From contig DFLB01000005.1 in NCBI GenBank assembly GCA_002373995.1, positions 42,291 through 101,053 of the forward strand: 58,763 nucleotides of DNA. The letters are read 5' to 3'. How positions within the stretch are numbered: the stretch's first letter is position 1; each line of letters opens with the position of its first letter. Of this stretch, positions 8,734 through 18,500 are shown one piece after another. The notes under the pieces were generated by a model. That model ran no database searches. It was not told where the DNA came from and saw nothing but the letters and a program-made list of their open reading frames with translations. Source of the stretch: Bacteroidales bacterium UBA3630. Lineage in GTDB: Bacteria > Bacteroidota > Bacteroidia > Bacteroidales > P3. Both the position numbers and the translations under genes were made by a program.

Positions 8734-9840
8734 CTAGAACTTACGTAACGGTAGTACTAACAGTTGCTTAAAATATCTCTGTCGACCTTCTCGCTCCCAG
8801 TATTCATATTCTTTTTCCGTCGCTTCTTTATCAAACGTCAACTGGCTTTGTTCAGAAATTTTAAAACCGTGATTTGATACTGTTCGACAAAAATCCTCCA
8901 TGTTTCTCCCAGGGTAATATTTTGTTCTACACAGTTCCACTGCCTTCATAGAGAATAATGGTTGTTTCAAAAAATTACACATCATAGTTGCAAGTAAATC
9001 ATCAGGAAAAAACTTTCTACTTTGTTGTGATAAATCGTATATTAATTTCGATATTGCTGTGTCATGTCTAAAAAACACCCGTTCAACGCCGTCTACTTCA
9101 TTAAAATTCTTACCATTTGGTAAATTCATTACAAGTGCGGCTTGTTTCCCTGGTCTATTGAAATATTGAATACCAATTGCATGAACATTTTTATTTCTCA
9201 CATTACCTGCAGGTAACGTCCATCTATATCGATAGAAGACGCCATACTTGAGGCTATTTTTATCTGATGTATCTATAGGTGAATATGCGCCATTTTTATA
9301 AATAGTTGTTGCAAAGAAAGCTGCCACCCATTTGTTTGCAGTCAAATCCAACAGTGTGGTTTTTATTCCATAATGCTGAGCAAGCCCTTCTAAATGAACT
9401 GGGATTTTAATATTGAATAATTTGTTATCATAAGAAAAACGATTAATAATAAAGTCCCAGATTACAGGATGAGAATATAAGCATAATTGTAACTCACAAA
9501 TCTGTAATATAGAGCGCAGTAACTCTTTTTCCATATCCTTCTCTCGGCATAATGATGAAAGACAATGAGGGAAAAATGCATTTTGTCCTCGATAGAATAC
9601 CAATGGCGTTTTGCTTGTTGGCATTAGTTCTACCTCGCCTTTTGCGTTATCTGAAGCCATTAATAAATAATGCCCATCCCGTGTTATTTGAGTCAAGACA
9701 TTCTCTTGATGAAGAAGAGGGTATCTATTAAGGATATGAGACTCTTCTTCTTGTATAATATCTTGTATAATATCAATTATAGTTGGGTATTGTTCAATAT
9801 CATTGCTTGGTATCTTGCCCCATCGATTCCAATCTATCAT
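8734..9840 (-). CDS. FRG domain-containing protein
   Basis: Protein of 368 residues with the FRG domain, named for its Phe/Tyr-Arg-Gly motif and common in phage-defence and toxin loci; its biochemical activity is not established. The signature FYRGQ is near residue 80, and the second conserved block, LAQHYGIKTTLLDLT, is near 160-175, followed by WVAAFFAT. No signal peptide or membrane segment is seen. The ATG overlaps the stop of the upstream helical-repeat gene by 4 bp, so the two are translationally coupled. It is the last gene of the minus-strand island and is markedly AT-rich compared with the chromosome around it. Confidence 0.85.
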   Translation of the reverse strand: MIDWNRWGKIPSNDIEQYPTIIDIIQDIIQEEESHILNRYPLLHQENVLTQITRDGHYLLMASDNAKGEVELMPTSKTPLVFYRGQNAFFPHCLSSLCREKDMEKELLRSILQICELQLCLYSHPVIWDFIINRFSYDNKLFNIKIPVHLEGLAQHYGIKTTLLDLTANKWVAAFFATTIYKNGAYSPIDTSDKNSLKYGVFYRYRWTLPAGNVRNKNVHAIGIQYFNRPGKQAALVMNLPNGKNFNEVDGVERVFFRHDTAISKLIYDLSQQSRKFFPDDLLATMMCNFLKQPLFSMKAVELCRTKYYPGRNMEDFCRTVSNHGFKISEQSQLTFDKEATEKEYEYWEREGRQRYFKQLLVLPLRKF

Positions 9841-10544
9841 AGTTGAGTCTCAAAATTTGAACACCATTGTTTAACAATCTCAATTGATTCTCTTTCTCTA
9901 CCAACCTCATTGAGTATTTCGGCTCTTTTTAATTCAGAAAACATAGCTGCGTGTTGGCTCCTCACGTCGCATGCCTTTTCAGTAACCTCTCTCAGTAGTT
10001 CCAAAGACACATCCTTTAACCCCTTTTTGTTCACAGCAAGGGCGGTGTAGTATTTTGCTGTCAACATAAATCTTATATTGTTTAATTCCTCTGATATCAC
10101 TATTACATCACCTAACGATTCAATACAATCATCATAATTCCCCCTAAGGTACTGATGTTTTGCATACTCCAAAGTATAAATCGCATAGTCTGCTTTATGC
10201 ATAGTTTGCTTTGCCACATTCCGTGCAGAATTTATTGCGCTTTCTATATTGTCTTGGTCGCACAATTTACAATATTCAATTTTGGCAAACAAGCCTGATG
10301 ACTTATAATAGTAGTCTTCTGAATCCAGTAATGCATCTATGCAGAAGTTTGCCTCATAAAATCGTCCTGAGTCAAATAAATGAAAAACGATCATTTTCCG
10401 GACATCGTTTTTATGACTATCCTTTTCTAGTTTGTCAATTAAATTCAATGCTTCTGAGCAAGCCTGATTCCTTTTAATATCATCGGCAGAGCTTAATTTA
10501 TCGTATATTTCAACGACAGCACTATTATATTCTTCTATTGTCAT
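9837..10544 (-). CDS. Predicted helical-repeat (TPR-like) protein
   Basis: Cytosolic protein of 235 residues built almost wholly of predicted helices. Segments such as YAIYTLEYAKHQYLRGNYDD and AKYYTALAVNKKGLKDVS carry the small/aromatic spacing of tetratricopeptide repeats. No enzyme motif is seen. It overlaps the FRG gene by 4 bp and probably works with it, for example as an adaptor or regulator. It shares the low GC content of the distal island. I do not recognise a named family. Confidence 0.6.
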   Translation of the reverse strand: MTIEEYNSAVVEIYDKLSSADDIKRNQACSEALNLIDKLEKDSHKNDVRKMIVFHLFDSGRFYEANFCIDALLDSEDYYYKSSGLFAKIEYCKLCDQDNIESAINSARNVAKQTMHKADYAIYTLEYAKHQYLRGNYDDCIESLGDVIVISEELNNIRFMLTAKYYTALAVNKKGLKDVSLELLREVTEKACDVRSQHAAMFSELKRAEILNEVGRERESIEIVKQWCSNFETQL

Positions 10545-10572
10545 ACTTTTTTTTGCATAGATACTATGTGAA

Positions 10573-11565
10573 TTAAGATTTTCTTTTGCATATATTTGGG
10601 TGATTGACAGACCTCGCCTCCCAGCCCAACACTGGAGGAAGATAGAACTCCTTCAGCATCCATAATGGTTCTTTCTTTACGTTTATTATCTTACCAACCT
10701 TATCATTCCAAATTTCGTTACGATATCCGTATGTGGCAATCAGCATCGTTGCAAATCCCAAAGTTGCCTCTATTGCATTTCTTAGATTTGCCTCTTTAAA
10801 ATTATTGATTCTATCATGCTTCACATCGTTATATGCTTTGTACCAACTTGGTGATTTTGAATTTTCTTTAGGCTCCCATTCTCCAAAAGGTGTATTCCCT
10901 CCCACTTCGTTAATATACCGAAACGACAATGTATAATCAGACAGTTTCATTGGGGTAATTAGTTGTCTATAATCGTTCATGTTTGGCCTATCAACTATAT
11001 AGCCATTGCCATTTAAAACAGACTTCATAAGTGAATCAACTTCTGTGCATGAAAGAATGAGAACATTTCTAATTGCATTACCAAACACCTTCATATTACG
11101 ACTATGTGGACTTACCACTTTAAATATGTCAAATAGTTCGTCTAGAATTAATTCAAGTTGTCGGATATAGTTATTATAATCTCGCAAGTTTTCTATTGCA
11201 GGGTCTACGTAATAGTCTGGTGATACATCTTGCAGTGGATTAATATCATGAATGTTAGAGAAAAAAGAAGTATAAAGTGGTCTGTAAATATTGCTATATC
11301 TTTCACCACAATCAAGAGTCATTTTGGTCAGAGCAATACGTTCAATAGACACTCTATTGCATTCTGGCACTATACTGATAAGCTGTTTTTTTAAGTCTGA
11401 CTCTTCGGAATACTCTAATTCCGTTTTTTCACGAATGCAGTATTTCTCGCCTATAATTATTCTTTCTATTTCTTTTCCTGAAATTTTTGCCAAATAATTA
11501 TAGAACCATAGATGGTATTTTATCCCTGTATTGTCAGTTGTGATTATAAATGTACTTGTTTCCAT
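10573..11565 (-). CDS. Unknown protein, possibly HEPN-like
   Basis: Soluble protein of 330 residues that I do not recognise firmly. The C-terminal half is helical and carries RNVLILSCTEVDSLMKSVL followed by SWYKAYNDVKHDRINNF, a Trp/Tyr-x-x-Tyr-Asn-x-x-Lys-His-x-Arg arrangement reminiscent of HEPN-fold proteins. The canonical catalytic R-x4-6-H is not clearly present, so RNase activity cannot be claimed. The N-terminal 100 residues are unassigned. The gene is AT-rich and lies 28 bp upstream of the TPR-like gene in the same direction, so it is probably part of the island operon. Confidence 0.5.
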   Translation of the reverse strand: METSTFIITTDNTGIKYHLWFYNYLAKISGKEIERIIIGEKYCIREKTELEYSEESDLKKQLISIVPECNRVSIERIALTKMTLDCGERYSNIYRPLYTSFFSNIHDINPLQDVSPDYYVDPAIENLRDYNNYIRQLELILDELFDIFKVVSPHSRNMKVFGNAIRNVLILSCTEVDSLMKSVLNGNGYIVDRPNMNDYRQLITPMKLSDYTLSFRYINEVGGNTPFGEWEPKENSKSPSWYKAYNDVKHDRINNFKEANLRNAIEATLGFATMLIATYGYRNEIWNDKVGKIINVKKEPLWMLKEFYLPPVLGWEARSVNHPNICKRKS

Positions 11566-11581
11566 ATAAAAAAACCAACAT

Positions 11582-11938
11582 TTATTTTATCAATCTTCCC
11601 CTAATCATCAATTCGTGTTTAGCTGTTTCTCTATACCACGCCATAAAAGCGTGCATATTGGTTCGTTCTCTTCGTTTGTCTTCTTCTGATGCAAATCGGG
11701 TTTCATCAATGTCAGCCTCGTATAGGTCAATTATGTAATCAACACCTTTGTCCAATGTGGATTCTTTTATTGTGACAGGATATCCCATTGCATCAACTAT
11801 GGCAATATTAAAAAACTCCACCCAGTCTGGGTAGTTCATCAAGAGCTTTATTTTCTTCACACGCTTACGAATGTATGGAGAACCATACTGTTCTAGCAAG
11901 AATAGGAATAAGTCTGCTATTGTCTTTATGTCTCTCAT
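11582..11938 (-). CDS. Small hypothetical protein of the defence island
   Basis: 118 residues, soluble, rich in charged residues, with no motif that I recognise. The N-terminal half is predicted helical (IADLFLFLLEQYGSPYIRKR) and the C-terminal part contains AFMAWYRETAKHELMIRGR. It lies 16 bp upstream of the 330-residue gene and downstream of the HU-like gene, on the same strand and with the same low GC, so cotranscription is likely. Confidence 0.55.
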   Translation of the reverse strand: MRDIKTIADLFLFLLEQYGSPYIRKRVKKIKLLMNYPDWVEFFNIAIVDAMGYPVTIKESTLDKGVDYIIDLYEADIDETRFASEEDKRRERTNMHAFMAWYRETAKHELMIRGRLIK

Positions 11939-12025
11939 TTCACTTTTTCTGATGGAAACGAGCAGATTTTCATTTTATTGTGCATTCCTTTCAATCGCTA
12001 CTATTATAGATTCAACATTGACGTT

Positions 12026-12304
12026 TCATTTTTTTGAAAGTAACTCATTCTTTAATTCTTTGCATGGTTTGAAGACAGGCTCTTGGTGTTCGGGAATCAC
12101 AAATAATTTTCCGGATGGGGCATGAAAATGGCGAACTGCTCGTCTTTTCAAAACGAAACTCCCAAATCCGCGAAGAGTTACGTTGTCACCTTCAGATAAA
12201 GTACATTTAATACACTCCATCATCTGTTCAATAATTAACTTTGCTGCCGATTTGTCAATACCAGTCCTATGTGATATAGTATCTACAATTTGAGCTTTAA
12301 TCAT
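12026..12304 (-). CDS. HU/IHF-family DNA-binding protein
   Basis: 92-residue member of the HU/IHF family of small DNA-bending proteins. The core GDNVTLRGFGSFVLKRR is clear at about 38-54, and the flexible arm region (HAPSGKLFVIPEHQEPVFKP) ends in the family FKPxKxLK motif. The arm is less basic than in chromosomal HU, with Phe-His-Ala-Pro in place of the usual Arg/Lys-rich Asn-Pro. It starts 15 bp after the methylase stop codon and is AT-rich, so it is an island gene rather than the main chromosomal HU. It may organise DNA for the neighbouring methylase/helicase pair; that is inference. Confidence 0.88.
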   Translation of the reverse strand: MIKAQIVDTISHRTGIDKSAAKLIIEQMMECIKCTLSEGDNVTLRGFGSFVLKRRAVRHFHAPSGKLFVIPEHQEPVFKPCKELKNELLSKK

Positions 12305-12318
12305 ACTGTATTATATAT

Positions 12319-15300
12319 TTAGATTTGACTTTCGTATTCTTGTTTGGAAAATGATATAGAATTGTCTATGGTAAGTATTTCATCATATGACAAACCGAAT
12401 AATTTAAATATTATTCTATCAATACTGCGTTCCTGTACAAGTGTATCTGCATAAGGATCGTTGTGTTTTGTTAATAGAATTTCATTTACTATTTTAATGA
12501 TTTGGTCTTGACTATCTTTGTCTGCATGTGGTATCGGCAGTTGTTCATACAAATAAGTCTGTATTTCTGGAAAAACATCAGTTTTTTTTGTTGAGAATCT
12601 CTTTTTGTAATAATAATCCAAGGCTCTTGAGTTGATGCAGGCAAGTAGGTAAAGCAAATCATACGTGCAATCGATCTTCTTCTTTATTCCATATACATTC
12701 TTGTTGAATCCATAATTTTTTTCTAAGGAAACTGTTGCTTCAAGCATTGAATCAACCCTGCGTAAATAAATTGACTCTCCGTCATAGTATTCTTTAAGTC
12801 GTCTGTATTCTTTATGGGAAGTTGGTAAATATGTTTCGTTCCATGCTATTGAATACTTATGCATATCTTGCCCAATTAACGTTTCGATGCCATCGTTACT
12901 TTCTCTTAAATACTTCTTTGAGACTTCAGCTCCTCTTTTTGATTCTGTTAGACTTCCCAATGACACTCCATTATTGTACATTTTTTGAAGGATAGAGATG
13001 GTATTGTCATCTAATCCATATGTAATTTCGTAATATTTATTTGTTTTACAATATTCTTTTTTAATATCATTTAGCCTCATAAATGACCTCGTGTTGAGGT
13101 TGAAATCATAGTAAGGTATGCTGTCTATGTGAGGAATACTACATTTTAATAAAGTAATAACATTTTCTGTGACAGCATCAAAAGGATTACACGTATTTAG
13201 TGACAGCAAATCAATTTTGTTCAAGAAGTATTGTCGAATCTTATAGTCCTCCTTGTTTAATAGATAAAACTTTGGTGTAATCATCGAAATAACACCACCT
13301 TGGCAACATAGATCCTTTATTGAGATTTCAAAGAACATTTTATAAAGGTCGCTATTCCAATCGTATTGAGGATATGATCCAACGGGAACCACAACATACG
13401 GCGGGTTTCCAATTACAATATCAAACCCGCCGTTGTCGAAGATGTCTTTGAACCAGGTGTGCCAGAGGAAGAAGTCTTGGTTGGCGGAACAATCCATCTT
13501 CTCCAACTTGGCGAGGGAAGCGGGTGTGCCACCGATGCTCTCGCGGATAAGGGTCTTCACCTCTTCGTTGATGGCCTGTCGCATACTGGCTTTCTTCTTG
13601 TGGTCGGTGACGGAAAAATACTCACGCAACAGGCGTTGCAGGTTTTGTCGGCTGGTATGGCTATCAATACCCAACACCAACTGCATCGATTTGGATTGTC
13701 CGCCACGCAGACGGCTCGAGATACGACTGAGGTCGAAACCCTCAAAACTCTCGATAAGGCTGTTTCCCTGCATAAACTTGTAGTCGAAATTGGGCAAGGG
13801 CTCTGGCTCCTCGGCATCCACCACAATGCTCAGCCAGAAACGCAAGCGGGCGATGTCGATGGCACCTTTCTCTATATCTACGCCATAGATGTTGTTCTCG
13901 ATGATTTCTTTCTTTAACTCTACGCGGGAAGAGGTCTCTTCTATTGCCTCGCGGCAACGCCAGAGCTCATTTAAAAGGCCCATTGGGAAAGCACCGCTAC
14001 CAATGGCGGGGTCACAGATCTTCACTTCGCGGAGGGCAGTGTCTAATGCTTCACGATAGGGTTCTAATTCTGACGGAAACTCATGGTGCTCAACGAATCT
14101 TCTTATACACCTGCTCGTTTCACTCGCGAAATCTTGGGAATCTTGTAAATTATTATTAGCTTTGCTACGCTCGCAATTGGATGCGTCAGCAGAATCTACA
14201 AGATTTACAAGATTTCTGCCCGCAGGGCAAGGCAATTCAGATACGCGAGAGGAGAGGTATGCGATAAGGCTTTCCTTGCACATATAGCGCACTATCTCCT
14301 TGGGGGTGTAGAATGCTCCTTTGGCTTTGTTGTCCTCCAGCAGGCTCTCGAAAATCTTGCCCAGCATCTCGGGGTCGACACCCACCTCGGCATCGTCGGG
14401 GTCGTTCTCGTCGACAGTGAAGTTATAGGAGGCCATAAAGGTGAACAAGTCCTCAAAGAGCGAGGTCGGCAAAGTGATATTCTGCTCATCGACAGCATCA
14501 CGCTCAAAAAGGCCTCCGTTCAGATAAGGCAACTCCTTCCAATCCTCCAACAAGCCCATATCCCAACCTTTTGATTTGAACAATTGCTCTCGGTTGGCTT
14601 TCTCGGTGTTGAAGATACCAAAGAACAGCGGCTCCAGCACCTGCTCGAGGAAGTCGCCTTGATGCGGACTGAAGAAGAATAGGTCGTGCAGAAAGGCAAG
14701 GTTGCCGTTCAGCCAGCCTTTCTTCTGCAGGAAGTGCAGGAAGACAATGCGTCCCATCATCTTCTTCACGTAGTCGTGAATGGTGGCACCTTCAAAGCCC
14801 TGTCCCTTCAACTCATTGATGATAATGTCGTAGTGGCGATGGTATTCATCGAAGAACTCCTTGCTGAGGGCATCGACAGAGAAGGCCTCCCTGAGGTCGG
14901 ACAACTTGAAACGGCCATTCTTCTCCGCCACCTTTCCCAATCGCTCTAACGGAGTTTTGTATTGTCCCTGCTCATCACCCAGGATATACGAGAAACGCTT
15001 GGCTGCGGTATTGCCCTCCTTGAGGTCGCAGATATAGGAGAGTCGCCAATGATTCCCGTCGTCGAAGACGGCTATCGCTCCATCGACATCATATTTCAGG
15101 TAAGGCTGTATCAGCTTACGCAACCCCACCCGTTTGCGGCGCACATCGCCGCCATCGGCTACACGGGTGTAGAAGAAACCCAACAGACGACCGTCGGCAT
15201 CTTCCATCTGGCCGATGAAATAGCTCTTGTCGCCTTCGGAGTTGGTGTCAAGCAACTCAGGGCGTGTAGCCACATTGTTGCAGCCAAAAAGACGGTGGAC

Positions 15301-15372
15301 AATCTCGTCACTATAGGTCGTATAGTCGAATGGGAATTTGAATATCTTGCGGAGGGTTTCGGATGAGGTCAT
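12319..15372 (-). CDS. Eco57I-type N6-adenine DNA methyltransferase
   Basis: Large (1017-residue) class-gamma-like adenine methyltransferase with the Eco57I/PglX-like architecture: a long N-terminal region (1-370), SAM-binding motif I DPAIGSGAFPMG (about 450-460), catalytic motif IV DIVIGNPPYV (about 652-660), then a C-terminal target-recognition part. No PD-(D/E)XK nuclease motif is obvious, so restriction would come from a partner, plausibly the PLD-helicase gene upstream. Base composition changes abruptly near 13400: the N-terminal two thirds match the genome, while the target-recognition third and the downstream genes are AT-rich. Residues about 385-415 are encoded by an inserted palindromic repeat (14125-14220). 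The ATG is at 15372; the HU-like gene follows 15 bp after the stop. Confidence 0.9.
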   Translation of the reverse strand: MTSSETLRKIFKFPFDYTTYSDEIVHRLFGCNNVATRPELLDTNSEGDKSYFIGQMEDADGRLLGFFYTRVADGGDVRRKRVGLRKLIQPYLKYDVDGAIAVFDDGNHWRLSYICDLKEGNTAAKRFSYILGDEQGQYKTPLERLGKVAEKNGRFKLSDLREAFSVDALSKEFFDEYHRHYDIIINELKGQGFEGATIHDYVKKMMGRIVFLHFLQKKGWLNGNLAFLHDLFFFSPHQGDFLEQVLEPLFFGIFNTEKANREQLFKSKGWDMGLLEDWKELPYLNGGLFERDAVDEQNITLPTSLFEDLFTFMASYNFTVDENDPDDAEVGVDPEMLGKIFESLLEDNKAKGAFYTPKEIVRYMCKESLIAYLSSRVSELPCPAGRNLVNLVDSADASNCERSKANNNLQDSQDFASETSRCIRRFVEHHEFPSELEPYREALDTALREVKICDPAIGSGAFPMGLLNELWRCREAIEETSSRVELKKEIIENNIYGVDIEKGAIDIARLRFWLSIVVDAEEPEPLPNFDYKFMQGNSLIESFEGFDLSRISSRLRGGQSKSMQLVLGIDSHTSRQNLQRLLREYFSVTDHKKKASMRQAINEEVKTLIRESIGGTPASLAKLEKMDCSANQDFFLWHTWFKDIFDNGGFDIVIGNPPYVVVPVGSYPQYDWNSDLYKMFFEISIKDLCCQGGVISMITPKFYLLNKEDYKIRQYFLNKIDLLSLNTCNPFDAVTENVITLLKCSIPHIDSIPYYDFNLNTRSFMRLNDIKKEYCKTNKYYEITYGLDDNTISILQKMYNNGVSLGSLTESKRGAEVSKKYLRESNDGIETLIGQDMHKYSIAWNETYLPTSHKEYRRLKEYYDGESIYLRRVDSMLEATVSLEKNYGFNKNVYGIKKKIDCTYDLLYLLACINSRALDYYYKKRFSTKKTDVFPEIQTYLYEQLPIPHADKDSQDQIIKIVNEILLTKHNDPYADTLVQERSIDRIIFKLFGLSYDEILTIDNSISFSKQEYESQI
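14125..14220. repeat. In-frame repeat insertion inside the methylase gene
   Basis: Arms AATCTTGGGAATCTTGTAAAT (14130-14150; 21 bp written here as two units AATCTTGGG + AATCTTGTAAAT) and ATCTACAAGATTTACAAG (14194-14211) point towards each other around a short spacer. The unit AATCTTGTAA is the type of low-complexity repeat usually found between genes. It codes for roughly 30 residues just before methylase motif I and keeps the frame open. Confidence 0.7.
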
Positions 15373-15405
15373 ATTTCTTGTTTTTTAGTGTATTGTTTAT
15401 TTGAT

Positions 15406-15513
15406 GGTCGCTGCGCTCAAAATTTTAGAAAAATTCTATCCAAAATTTTCCAAATTCCTTTTTATAATTTTCTTCATTCAATTTTCTTGTAATTTTGAGG
15501 CCGTAGGCCGACC
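15406..15513. repeat. Inverted-repeat element between helicase and methylase genes
   Basis: The left end GGTCGCTGCGCTCAAAATT and the right end AATTTTGAGGCCGTAGGCCG plus ACC are imperfect inverted repeats enclosing an AT-rich core made of AATTTTC-like units. The element fills most of the 149-bp gap in the operon and would form a stem if transcribed. Confidence 0.7.
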
Positions 15514-15521
15514 ATAAATAT

Positions 15522-18500
15522 TTAAATGAATGTTTCGGAGAGGATGATTTCGGCGGTGGTGTTGGCGATGTATGACGCGGTGGGTTGCGACTGTTGGGGC
15601 TGGCTGTAGCGGGTGTCGAGGTCTTCAAGCTGCTCCACTATCTTGATGGTGGGGATGGGCTCTTTCTTGTGTTTGCGCGACATACGAATGAGGGCATCGG
15701 CCAGCTGGTTGTAAGTTCCGCGTTCCACCATCTGTTTCAAGCGGTCGACAGTACGACGACCTTCATCGTCGAGCATCGGACGCACCTCGCGTAGGAAAGC
15801 GGCGGCTTTCTTGGCGTCGTTGTCTTTGCTGCCGATCTTGGGTTTGTCGTCCTGATGCTCACGCTGCTGGTCGAGGGTGTATTGCTTCAAAGCTGTCCGC
15901 ACCTGCTCATAGTGGAGAGTCTCGCTGTCGTCAAACGACACAGCCTTCTCTTCAGGCTCAGCATAGAAGATATCAGCTGCCTCAAGGAAGGAAAGTTCTC
16001 GGATTGATTCGCCAACAAGATAGAAAGCCTTCTTGAAGTCTGACGATAGATACGTTACTGTTGAATTTTCAATTTTCAATTTTGAATTTTCAATTCTACA
16101 GCATCGGCTCTTGGGTGGCAACTGTTTTATTTTGCGGTAGAGTGTGGGGTTGGTGTCGTGGAGATGCCGCACCTCGCGCAGCAGTTCAAGGCTGCGGTCG
16201 GTCTCGTCGCGCACGTCGGCATTGAAGAGTTTGAACTCATGCACCATTTCCTCGTGCGAGTAGATGCGGGTGTCCTCGCCGAGGGCGGAATGGAAACTCT
16301 GAAGTTTGATGAGCGAGTTCTTCTTCAGGCTGATGATGGCATCGCCCGGGTCGGAGGGGTAGAACATATAGTTGTAGATGGCGTCGGCGGTGGAGCCGAT
16401 ACGGTTCACACGACCGATGCGCTGCATCAGACGGGTGGCGTTCCATGGGCTGTCATAGTTGACGATGACATTGGCGCGGTGCAGGTTGACGCCCTCGGCC
16501 AACACGTCGGAGGTGATGATGATGTTATAGTCGTTTCGCCACTCCTTCTTGTATTTGGCATCGAAGTTTGCTTGTATGGTCTCGCGCAGACGATTGCGGT
16601 TCTTGGCGCAGACGGCAAGGATATCGCAGCGGTGCAGACGTTCTTTCAGTTCCTTCTCCAAGTAGTTGACGGTATCGACACTCTCGCTGAACACCACCAG
16701 CTTGCCTTCGAGATTCTTGCTCTTGTCGAAGAGTTCATCCTCCAGCATACTGACGAAGAGGTCCAACTTGGGGTCGGATTTCACCTTGTCCCACCGCTTG
16801 CAGAGTTTATCTAACACCTCGGCGTCGTATTCAAGCATCGGAAAGAAATCAGGCTTGAAGTCGGCAGCACTGAACACAATCTCAGTCTGTTCAAAGCCCT
16901 TGCCGATGGCTAGCTCGATTATCTCGTCCAACTCCATCCCGTCGGCCTGCAATTTCTTTACATTCAGCTCGGGGGCGATGATTACTTTGTCCTCGTTGAA
17001 CATCTTGATCATGCCATTGGTGGCGTCAAGTAGCGTGTGGAGCGAACGGCGGAAGGCATCGAAGCTGCTCTCTAGACGTTTGACCATGTGGGTTTGGTAG
17101 ATGCCTGCCAGCGAGTCGGCCACCTGCTTGGCTTTCTTGCCTGATGGAACTTTATAAGATGGACAATATTCCACAGCACGATAGCGGGCATAGTTGAGGC
17201 CGCTGCCGTCGAACATATCAGGATTGTCTTCTTTCAGGTTTGCGGTGGGAGTGTCCACCAGTTTCTTGTAGGTGTCGACAAAGAGCATCAGCACATCGGG
17301 CGACATCTGATAGGTGCGGTCGGTGGGGTCGAGCAGTTGCGGGAAATGAATCTCGCCGGCATAGCGAGGTTCGTGCTGGATGTTGCTGCGGGTGCGTCGC
17401 ACCATCACCTTCTCCAACACTGTGTGGCGCATCTGCTGGTTGATATCGTCGATATGGCTGGTGAGGTAATCGGCACTCAGGACACGACGTTGCGACATGA
17501 GGCTTTTGAATTCCTTAATCCACGGAGCGAAAGTGTCGGCGATGTTGCCCACCCCGTCAAGCGTGCAGCGGGCGGTATCCTGGAACAGCAGCAGCTGGTT
17601 CTTGATATCCTCCGGCGTGTTGTTGAGCGGGGTGGCCGAGAGCAGGAGAACACGCTTGCCTCCTTTTACATTGCCCTTGTTGAGTCGTGCCGACTTGCAG
17701 ATGCGCTGCAGCAGGTCGTAGTTGTCGTTGCTATCGTGTCTGAAGTTGTGCGCCTCATCGACAATGATAAGGTCGTAATAGCCTGGTTGACTGAAGTTGT
17801 CAGATCCCTCAATCACCTTTTCCAAACTGCCATTGGTGATAAAGTGACTGAATTTGTTTTTGATACGGAAGTCTGCAAAAGTGTCTTCCCAGTTGCTTTT
17901 AACTGCAGGTGGGAAGATGACGAGGATGCGGGTGTTGTCGCCATTGGCGGCGATGAAACGCTGAGCAATCATAGCAGCCACTACGGTTTTACCCAAACCC
18001 ACCACGTCGGCGATAAAGCAGCCGCCGTGTTGCATCATAATGTCATATCCCTGCACCACAGCGTCGCGCTGATAGGTGAGGTTGTCGTAGTTTTCAGGGA
18101 GTTGCGGAATGAAATCATCCTCGACCTGGTTGCCGAAGTGGTCGATGAGCATCCGCATGTATAGTTCGTATGGCGTAGGTTGATGCTCTTCTGGTGCAAG
18201 ATGCGTCTTACCGACGATATGGTTCACATCGTCCAAGGTCACCGGAATGGCATCGTTCCAGAGTTGCTGGAACTGTTCCTCGCAATAGTGCACATCGTCA
18301 TAGTCCTTCATGGCCACATTGAGCTCGTAGCGAGGTGGCTCGGTAGTGCCGAGTCCTTGGGCGCTGAGGTTGCTGCTCCCCATAATGACCCAGCCGTCGC
18401 TGTGTTCACTGTGGTTCTTGGGCAGGCAGAGGTAGAACTTGGCGTGGAGGTCTTTGGTGGGGTGGATGCGCAGTTGCAGGCGGCCTTCCGATATATCTGT

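Noticed and set aside
10573..11565. HEPN RNase toxin with antitoxin
   Set aside because: The R-x4-6-H active motif is not clearly seen and the neighbouring gene is not a recognisable MNT antitoxin, so only a HEPN-like note is kept.
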